64,000 nt of DNA from Halesus radiatus (taxonomy: Eukaryota > Arthropoda > Insecta > Trichoptera > Limnephilidae), in assembly GCA_022606495.2 (NCBI GenBank), contig JAHDVE020000056.1:1-64000 (forward strand). The letters are read 5' to 3'. The position numbers and the translations under genes are program-made. Below the pieces are notes generated by a model. It made no database searches, had not been told where the DNA came from, and saw only the letters and a list, made by a program, of their open reading frames with translations. Of the stretch, positions 54,851 to 64,000 are shown one piece after another; the first letter of the stretch is position 1, and the number at the start of each line of letters is the position of its first letter.

Positions 54851-57150
54851 AGGTTGTACATTTATGTGACTTTAGTTATACATGTTAAGTATAAAGCATA
54901 TTATATAAAGAATAAAATAATTAATTAATTAAATATTAATGATATGGACCTAATGTCGAATTCTTCCAATAGATTAGAATGCCAATTTTAATTAAAATCA
55001 TTATTATTAAATGCAATTGTGTTTAATTTGTAGAAATCTATTTTATTCCAACATTTTAATAAATCACATTTATTTTTATATATATAAAAGTATATTAGTA
55101 TTTTTTTATTGTGATGCCTGTTTTGGCGTTCACAGTCATTATCACACCGTGGTAAGGCTACTTAGAGACGACTTATTTATATGATTATATGAATAATAAC
55201 AAAATAACATACCTAAAATATTTGCAGAACACAATAGTAACATTATTAAATCTGATTTATTTTAAAATGTAAAAAATAATGTCATTGAATAGAATAAAGT
55301 TTATAACCTTAAAAAATAAACATTTTATTCTATAAATGAATTAAAAATATATTTTGTATTCACCACTTTATTAGTATACACACGTTTTGAAAGCGATGCA
55401 TTCAGTAGGAATATATACGATACTAGTACACTGCTTTGGTCTTATTACTATTAGCATCTCATGGTTTGATTTTCTTGTCTGAATTTATCTTACATTATTT
55501 GTGCTCTTTGGGAAAAGATTTTACCTGGATTAAAAAAAAGCAAGGAAAGGACAAAGGATAAACATTTGGTTATAAACAATTTACTAAACGTATGTTTTGT
55601 ACTTACTGAATAAAATATATTTAATATGTTATAACTATTTGCTGCATCCTCTTCGGGCTGCATCACCGAGTTTCGTCGTCGGCTCATAAAGCTGAGTGAT
55701 GCGTAACTCAATCTTATCAATATTACTCAACAATATTATCTTTTATTTTAGTACTCAATTTTAAACGCATTTTTTCCTCATAGCATCAACCAGTACCTAT
55801 AGTATATTATAGTATATTTGTTTGATAGGTATAATAAAATCTTAATTATTATGCCTTTTTATAGATATATTATATTACAATACTATGGCAATACTAGCTT
55901 TTTTCACTACCATTTTTGTATAATGGCACTTAATATAAACTAAATTTGTTAATTTGACTGTCCTAAAATGGGATTTGTTACTAGTTGGCTCATGTTGATG
56001 TTAAATAATGCGTTTCAAACAAATAATAATCAAAATAGTAATGTATTAGTATAGAAAAATAATCAAAATTAGAACACAATAATCTAAGAATAGAAAAATT
56101 ATAAATATGAACAAAAATTGATTAAAGTAGGTAAGTAATTAAACAAAAATTTTAATAAAAAAATAAAACATATTTACACCAGAAATAAATAATAAATATT
56201 TTTTATTATTAGTATTAATCTTAAAATAAATTCAAGCGATAGCCATTTAAAAAAAAGATTATTTATTAAATTTAATTCACTATTAACGCTTTTTTCTGAT
56301 TTCTAAAATATCAAATTTGTCTAATTGCAAACCGGTTGTATTTGTATGTAAATTTTTAAAATCTTTATTAATATAAAATGAATGATTGGTTTCTAAAATA
56401 CAATTGCAAATTCAGAACAGTTGTTATTATTTAAAAGATTTAGGTGTTCCTTAACTCTAATACTGTAATTTCTAGCAGTATTTAATATGTAAAAATAGAT
56501 GCAATCATTACAAATTAATTTATATTATTATAAAAAGATAAAAATATTATTTTTATCTCTGTTATTTAAAATATATATTTTTTCATTTATTATTAGTATA
56601 AAAATCTGGTTGGATAGTATTTGGGATGTTTGGGAAGTTGAGGTATCGTTATCAGTTGTTTGCGGATTTACATAAGATTTAATAATTTTTTTCTTCACCT
56701 TTTTGTTTAATATATTATCTAGAAGCCTGGAAATAAGATAATGTAATTTTACACCCGATTTCATCATATCGAAGTTCCAGATGGTGGCTGCTAGAAAGTT
56801 TCTTTTGATTCCTGATGATATTCCTGATTTACAGCACTGTCACTTAACGCGCTTCAAGGATTTGCTTATTTAAACAGTTTTTGCCGTCAAATTAAATTCA
56901 GATATTGTAATTCAAAAAACATCACGGAGTGATATTCTCACATAAAAAATAATACGTGGAAGTTGATCAATCAAATGTAACTTAGACGCCGAAGTGACAG
57001 CAAAAATGTAAATTTGTTGACGGTTGACAAAAACCATTGAAAAACACACTTTAAATACAGAGATCGCACATAAAATAGTTATTTAACATGGCAGACGCAT
57101 TTTTAAGAACTATTCTAAGTAATGGTTTCGTATTATAAGATCAGACTTTT
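54851..57150. other. AT-rich sequence, nothing recognised
   Basis: 55205-55280 is a weak third copy of the repeat at 4385-4540. Short minus-strand frames have no domain. Confidence 0.45.
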
Positions 57151-57454
57151 TTTAAGACAGCGCCCGCCGGCCACCGCTTGCGCATCGCTCGCAAAGATAC
57201 TTAATTTTTACGTCGTCCTAGGGTCAGTCCTCTCAATGAATAAGGGCAACCGAAATGGGTTCCGTAGGTAAGGGATTGACCCTTCGAAAATTCCATAGCC
57301 TTGAAAAAATAATTTGCGCTGATAAAATAAATACAAAGTTTGAAATAACAATAATAATACATTTTTTTAAATAATTAAATTACCCAACAAAAGTGAGTGT
57401 AGAGTAATGAAGTATAAGAAGTTATTGAGAATACTAGTTATTTAGGCTGTTAGA

Positions 57455-57562
57455 GAAGGTTCGAGGGGGGAAGAAGAAGAAGAAAGCGAAACCTGGCTAT
57501 TCAGGTCTGGTCACTAAACATAGCTAAATCCATTTCAAGCCACAATGTTTCGATTCCGAATG
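57455..57562 (-). repeat. Dispersed repeat, inverse copy of 39286-39400
   Basis: Shares the inverse of gaccagatctgaatagccag and attcggaattgaaac. See 39230-39510. Confidence 0.7.
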
Positions 57563-60500
57563 GCGTTCTTCCTCCAGAATGTTACCGCCAATAACTTCCC
57601 CTCCTGAACGAGGTGCAAATAATGATAATAAATCTGTATGAGAGAAAATATGTAAATTAAAAATATTTTCATTTGGCCTCGTCAGGTTTTGAAACCGCGT
57701 CCTTTCGGTCAAGTGCCAAGGAGCTACTGCTGTGCTTCGGAGTTCGCCATTGTGAAATACGAAGTAAAGAATATAAAATGAATATTCCCAAAAGATTTTA
57801 TGGTTCAAACAGCGGGTAGGTATTATGATATTGTAATGATTCGCCCCTACCTATCCGCCTCTTCTATAATCACGTTTAATCTTACTCGTGGAAGTCACAA
57901 AACTTTAATAAGGCAGGTTTTATTAGTTCGAAACCTTAAATGTGGATGTACAGGTTTCAGAACAATCATGGGACCCATTCCCTCTCCGCATACTGAGAAT
58001 CGAGCACGACGTGTTGTTTATACTGTTGTAGGTGGGTTCTACCTTGTAGAACGAGGTAGGATCTTTATCCCATAAATAACTACTTACTTGAGTACGTATA
58101 GTGAGGCGAGCCGTCAATTTTTTAGATTTAAAATAAAAAAAAGAAGTTTTTTTTGTCCCAGAAAAGAGGGTAATTTTTTTTCACTATTTTGTATTTTCGA
58201 GATGATTTAAAAATAGCTGTCATTATGTTTGTCTACAAACTGGCAAATTACCGAAATCGTTAACAAATCGGTTGCTCATTACATATGTAAGGAGCCACCA
58301 ACTTGTTTGATGTCTACTAGTTACAGTTCACAAACACCATTTACACATTTACAATAAATTACTCTTGCGTTAAAGACTTGTTTCTAATAAATTTCGTATA
58401 GAACTTAGTTAAAAATATCCATATTATTATTTCGATATGTGCCAGTAACTAACAGCCCGATAAAAATATTTTCTCTTACGATTTCCATTTAATTGCATTC
58501 GTTGAAATAAAGCCGATTATTTAAGTCCGATTGTTAAATAAAAATGACGGAGCACAGAGAGAAATTCAGCCGTCATCATGAAGGATCGAAAATAAAACAT
58601 TTTTTCTATCATGAACCAAAACCGGTTTCGGCTGTTCTCCGCGCCGAGAGTAGGTGCCGCCAGCCGGGCCAAGGTTACCGCGGTCGGACCAACCAACCAA
58701 CTGGAGTGTACTATACGTAGATATGATGCTATATTTTGGAATATTTCAATGTTATTATTTTCTATTGTTAAATAATACTGCCACCGCTGGCTTAGAGAGG
58801 CGACACTCGTAATCCTGGAATGAATACATTTCACCGAAGTACATATTATGTCATATGTATACATTGAATACACACTAAAATACACATGCGCTTGTGTAGC
58901 AAAACATGTTTTTTGTGAAACTCCAGTTTAAAAGGATTCCATGTTAAATTAATTACCTATATATGAATACTTTTACATTACGATAAAAACCAATGTTAAG
59001 ATCCTTTTAATAAGAAAAGTCAAATCTTATTTCCCATATTGAATTACTAATAAAGATTAAAGCATTGTATAAGGTTTGTTTGAAATAAACATTTCCCGGA
59101 ATAAGCTATGGTTTTATCAGGGAATTGAAATAGAGACGGAGTTGTGTTGATATCATCCAACATTAAAAATGTTTTTTTTTTTTAATTTTTATTTTATACA
59201 TTTTAATGAACTGAAAAGTTGAAATCTAAATATTATGAAAAGTCCGTTGAAAAGACATCTAAACAATATAAATTTATTATAACATCACATTCCTGTGTTA
59301 GATTCGATTTTCGGTTTTACAAGCTCGCCGCTAAAAGCCTGTTTGGAGGTGGTAGAAGGTAGAATTATTGAGTTATGCGGTGCGGTGTGTTATTATGCCT
59401 AGACTAGGCAAGACGATGACGAGATTGTGAGATATTTCTATTATGGCCTTCGTTGGTCAGTAGTGAAGCTCTCGGGATGCCTCAGTCGCAACTTGATTCT
59501 CGTCTAATGCGAAGAAGATTTGATGTGTTTGGTTGGTTTGCTATAGTATAGATTTTAACAGCGATCTTTTGAGCAAACCGGAGTTGCTGCAAAACACGTG
59601 CGTTCGATGTTTTTTCCTTTGTAATTTCAATCACATCTTTGAATATAGCACACGATTCACCATAGCTTATTCAGGATACCGGTATTAATGTTTGTATTTA
59701 TAACAAGCGTTTTTACATTAGAATAACAAAGATTTATAATTATAGGTAAACAGATACAGATCCCCGTGGGAAGAAAAGCGTTTCGGTTCGTTTTACCCGC
59801 AAGCTTTTAGCGAATTTACTAGTTACTATAACCTCTCTCAACAATGTTAGAAATTCATGTACCTACATAATTAACAGCATTTCATAATTCTTTAGTAACA
59901 CACAAAACAAATTTATTAAATTTTCTTAGCTTGATATAAATTTTTTTAAAACCACACTTATCTTTTCCTTTAAACTTTTTTTCATAAAATTATTGATTTC
60001 ATAACTTCTCTACACTTCTCTACACACTTTCTTTTTAATATTATTAGACACATAACACATACATTCACTATTTAAGAAGCATTCTCACCCCAGATAAAAT
60101 TAAGATGATATTGTATGGACATACGTAATATGAACATTAATAATATAATAATATCTTTGTTGTAATTAAATTTAACTATAACTAAAATACATGTATAATA
60201 TAATAATGTAAGTGTACAGTGTACATAAAGTAAAATAGAAAATAATTTAATAACCCGCCTCACTAGGCTAGCCTGTGTTGAGGCAGTAATTTTGCATATT
60301 ATTTTATAGTTTTAAAATACAGTTTTAAATATAGTTTTAAAATAACAATGCAAATTTTAATATGCCAACCTTATCACCTGTAATAAAATGTACTATGTAT
60401 GTCTAAATAAATAAATAAAAAATATCGTTTGAGTTCATCCAGAAAAGAGTTTCGAGTTACTCGAATAGTCATTAATTTATTTTCTCGGTAGGTACATTGA

Positions 60501-63058
60501 CTTAACACCAGGTGTTAATTTCTTTCGATTTCTGGCAATGTTTCGTTGTGGGCTGCACGTTTTTGGTATAAGCTTCGTTACCTGGTAGGAGAGGATTATA
60601 ATTCAATACCTAAATATAGCAGGTTCATTAAGCCATAAGCGTATTCAATGCGACGGTCTCAGGGGTTTCTTATAGACATGTATCAGTACTCCTATTAATG
60701 TGTGTGTAATGCATACTATGGAATTACAAGTAAACTTCACTAGTAGCCTTCCCAACGAAGTAAACCGTGTACCAAGTTACTCTTTCCTAATTTGTAATAA
60801 TTATACTAGTTACCAGCTTCGTTTAGGATTTTTTTTGTAAATTTCATTTCACTATTTTAATTTTATTTTGAAATATTGAAACGTATGGATTCGGGTAATT
60901 AATTACCACCATTTCCGAGAGTTTGAATCTTGCAACTTCAATAGTCCATGTATAGGCATTTTATCACTTTGCCGGCGAGACTTTGAGACTTGCAGTTGTG
61001 GAGACACATCATTAGAAATAATACTATACGAGTATAAATATTGTTAGTCTTGCGACAGTATGACGTAAAGACACCCATTCACCGAGTTAAATATTTGCCT
61101 TATTTATAATTCACGTCTTTTATGCGCTTCTGCCGACGTTCCTGCCGTTCCTTCATATTTCCCCACCATTATTCAAATCACGTTCTATCTCTGCGCATAG
61201 ATATTGATGTAATATTATAGTTATTTCCTTCGTCTCCCGCCCACACCTACACTCAGTGCAATAAACGGATCTAGACCCGTAGCAGTATTACACTCGTGCA
61301 CCTATAATACTTGACTGCATTTCTAGAAGGCTTATTTTGTAATTTTACAACTGACTGTAGATATGATTTTATGTAGGGAGCCGCCTGAAACCAGTTTCCT
61401 ACGCAGTTTCTGTGGCTGCACTCCCAGATAGTTGTGAATACAGAGTGAAAGTCATAAGGCGGCCTCACTTTACTATGATGACTCCAATTTCTAGTGAACA
61501 CGCAAATTGTCAACAATTTTTACGACCGATGCATGCCACGCAATATGCATGGCTTATCGTATCTCCGATGGGCTCGCCAATAAGATGAAATTACACAATC
61601 CGTCGTCTCCATTACGTCAGAAATCACAGAAATTATCGCGTTAATTCATCACCGCTAACCGACAAGAACCGCAAGTTTTTTTCTTCCTTAGATGACATCA
61701 CAAATTACTATTCTGCGAATTGTCTTTAATCGAATATCATTAGAGGAGGCCAATCTGTGGGTCGCAAAAAGATTTAGAATGGTAGTGATTATTGTTCTAA
61801 GACCGCCAATATTTTTCAATATTACGAATGGACAAAATCAGTTGAAATACTAGAATTTAAGAATAATATACCTATCTTCCAAAGGGCCCAGGATTGTAAA
61901 AAAAGTGGAGTTGGTATCTATGCCTAAAGTATTTATTCTCAGGCACGGACTGATAACATAGATTATTTTCGTATAGAGACATCGATGGATTATGACATTT
62001 ATTGTGCTAAAGAGTAAGACTTTTTTTTTTTAAATTCACTGTTAATTTGTCGTGTGAATATTCTTAGCTGTTCAGAACGCCGGATTCCGACTTGATCTAA
62101 CATTTTCGGCTGCAACAATGTAGCAATTAAGTTTATTTCAGTTAGCCCCCTAGCACGGAAATATTACTGGCCGCCATTATTTTTAGAACACACCCTAAAA
62201 CCAAAATAATTGCGCCGGAGGCGAAAGGGGTAACAATAACGCTTGCACTGCACGACACATCAGTATGATTAGAGCTCATGTTTGTTGGAATGAACTTTGG
62301 GTTTAGTGGACATGTTTGCTCAGGGGTATGTTTATTTTCTCGTTGCTAATGAAATATAATAAAGAAACAATAAAAAACACAAATAACCTTAACTCCAATC
62401 CGAAAATATCAGTCAGGTGGGTTGAAAGCTTGCCATTCAAAAAGTGGGTCGTGGATTTGAAAAGTTTGAAAACTCAAACATTGTAAGAACGTGAGATGAC
62501 TCTGGTGCATACTGCACACTGAACACTGAGTACTGTACACGATGGAGTGTTTGTAGACTTAGCCCCGTTGCTGAGTGTTTACTTCAACTGACCGTTAAAG
62601 TCATCATATTCATGCGGTTGATTCAATGGTGGTTGAGAAATACTTTTGTACCTTCTAGCGGGCACCCATTAGACACCCAAACCAGGCGTCTCACAAATAA
62701 AATGGATTTTGCAGCTTGCTAGAGGTAAGAATATTCAACGACTCGCGATGTTCCCACTGTAAAATAATACATTTCAATGCGAGTATGTTGAAGCATACGA
62801 TTAGCGCATTGGCGATGCACTTCTACGTTCTCAATAAAAAAAAAAGATAAAAAACAGTATTAATAAATAGAAGGGGCTTAAATACAACTGAGAAATCTAT
62901 AGATATAAATACTATTAAAGAGAAAAAACACTTCTTAAATAAGTAAGAGAGTTTCCTTTTGTGATGACTCACCATCATAAATAGTCGGGTCTGAGTATAA
63001 AATATGTATAATAAAATCTAATCGCAGTTGATTAACTTACGATTTCCTTTGTTCTAGG
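57563..63058. other. Upstream region or leader intron of the NOS1AP-like gene
   Basis: Mostly AT-rich. A GC-richer patch at 58630-58700 (tctccgcgccgagagtagg) could be regulatory. 60256-60420 ends in (aaat)n and resembles a retroelement tail seen at 44620. No other gene is visible. Confidence 0.4.
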
Positions 63059-63343
63059 TATACTACCAGCAGCTCCCCCATGTCGTCAATACATCCATCC
63101 GACCTTAAAATATATCCGCTATGAGTGCAGAGTCCCCTCGCTCCCGCCACTTGCTCCAGCTTTCAGCTATCAGACACAACACTCATCCGCTGAAATTTGT
63201 CAATCGCCTGTCAGCGCGCAAAGGGATCTGACTATTAAAACTCCCCCCCAGTGTTGTACAATATTGTAATTTCAATAGTGCTGAGTTACCGGAGAGTAGA
63301 TTCAATTTTGACTGTTTCGAAGTGCCGAATAATAATCGCCTAA

Positions 63344-63520
63344 ATGTCGCAGAGTCTGAGTGAGCGCTTTAAGTTTAGTTTTAAGTTACGCAACTCCAAC
63401 AGCGGCGAGAAGATGCCGTCGAAGAAGCAGTACAACCTGGTTCAGAACGATGACTTCGACACCCGAGTGCCCCTGCACCCGGAGGAGGCGTTCCAACATG
63501 GAATTACATTCCAAGCAAAG
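63344..63520 (+). CDS. NOS1AP: NOS1AP/CAPON-like PTB-domain adaptor, first coding exon
   Basis: 59 codons ending at donor gtaagc, phase 0. It reads MSQSLSERFKFSFKLRNSNS, GEKMPSKKQYNLVQNDDFDT, RVPLHPEEAFQHGITFQAK. The part from MPSKKQYNLV to AFQHGITFQAK is the conserved start of the PTB domain in the carboxyl-terminal PDZ ligand of nitric oxide synthase family, an adaptor linking NOS and other partners at the membrane. An in-frame TAA lies directly before the ATG (63341), which supports this start; the second Met (M24) matches the start usual in vertebrate members. Exon sequence may begin at the acceptor ttgttctag (63058), making 63059-63343 leader. The rest of the gene lies beyond the window. 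Confidence 0.88.
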
Positions 63521-64000
63521 GTAAGCATATATTTCTTTCAATGCTGCATTTCAATGACATATAGCCTCACCTTTCCAATATACCCGAGTACCTACAAAGT
63601 TGTTGTATTCGTTTGATTACTTTAATAACACACTTCGTTTGCAGAATCATAACCTTAAGTGAATTAATGAATAAATACTCTCCATTATGCAACATGTCGC
63701 TGAGAGAGTCGTGTCTCTTGCTTAGAGTAATTATTACAGTTGGATAATTTAGATTACGTAGGCTCTATGAATTTCACGAAAATCAATGATAACGTACTAT
63801 TCGTACCCCGAATACATTTTCCCGAACTGCCAACCCTCGTTTAGGTATTGAGATTGACAAAGCGGAACAGTGTAGATGGAAGTGTTATTATAATATGATG
63901 ATGGGAACATAAAGAAGAATATTGAGCGAAAAAGCGTTCCACGTGAGAGGTTTCATTATTTTAAGGTTCAATATCACAATTCGTTTTTTTTACGTTAGAG
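63521..64000. other. Start of NOS1AP-like intron 1
   Basis: Follows the donor at 63521. No second exon is reached before the right edge. Confidence 0.6.

Noticed and set aside
58517..58885. 122-codon minus-strand frame
   Set aside because: No recognisable domain, no splice context and no repeat match; composition is that of flanking DNA apart from a short GC-rich patch.
1..64000. CRISPR array, operon, riboswitch or prophage
   Set aside because: The tandem repeats have degenerate units without unique spacers, and the introns, mariner and LINE copies show an animal nuclear genome.

Overview
AT-rich, intron-rich, transposon-laden animal nuclear DNA, most likely an insect. The evidence is one long multi-exon gene with short exons and GT-AG introns, a mariner copy, insect-type non-LTR retrotransposon remnants, palindromic MITEs and tRNA-derived SINEs. 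The order (Lepidoptera, Hemiptera or another) cannot be fixed from sequence alone. There is no bacterial gene organisation, operon or CRISPR array.

Layout. 1-1140: 3' part of a broken LINE. 1549-29480, + strand: the last 28 or 29 coding exons (about 1,440-1,455 residues) of a VPS13 family lipid-transfer protein, best matched to VPS13B. I chained the exons by hand. Every junction has GT/AG borders and keeps one open frame, which runs from the VAB (adaptor-binding) repeats through the VPS13_C/ATG2_C-like helical region to a PH-like end and a TGA stop. The gene starts upstream of the window. Its introns hold a LINE fragment, palindromic elements, a mariner copy (25854-27122), a head-to-head SINE pair, and two opposed copies of an unrecognised coding-like repeat.

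29481-48480: a tandem array directly behind the VPS13B stop, then a graveyard of elements: two pogo/Tigger-like MITEs with TA duplications, a 318-bp palindromic MITE, a carboxylesterase pseudogene, a minisatellite split by a LINE fragment, a Ty3/gypsy remnant, and several LINE 3' ends.

48480-63520: a CpG-rich patch ending near a good splice donor (49092), a PP1 phosphatase retro-pseudogene, a satellite-like array of about 180 bp units, and at 63344 the first coding exon of a NOS1AP/CAPON-like PTB-domain adaptor whose remaining exons lie beyond the right edge. The CpG patch may be its promoter and leader exon, which would leave a leader intron of about 14 kb.

The two real genes lie on the same strand and have no evident functional link. 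I found no clear new multi-gene system. The most unusual things are the repeat structures and a possible alternative C terminus of VPS13B.
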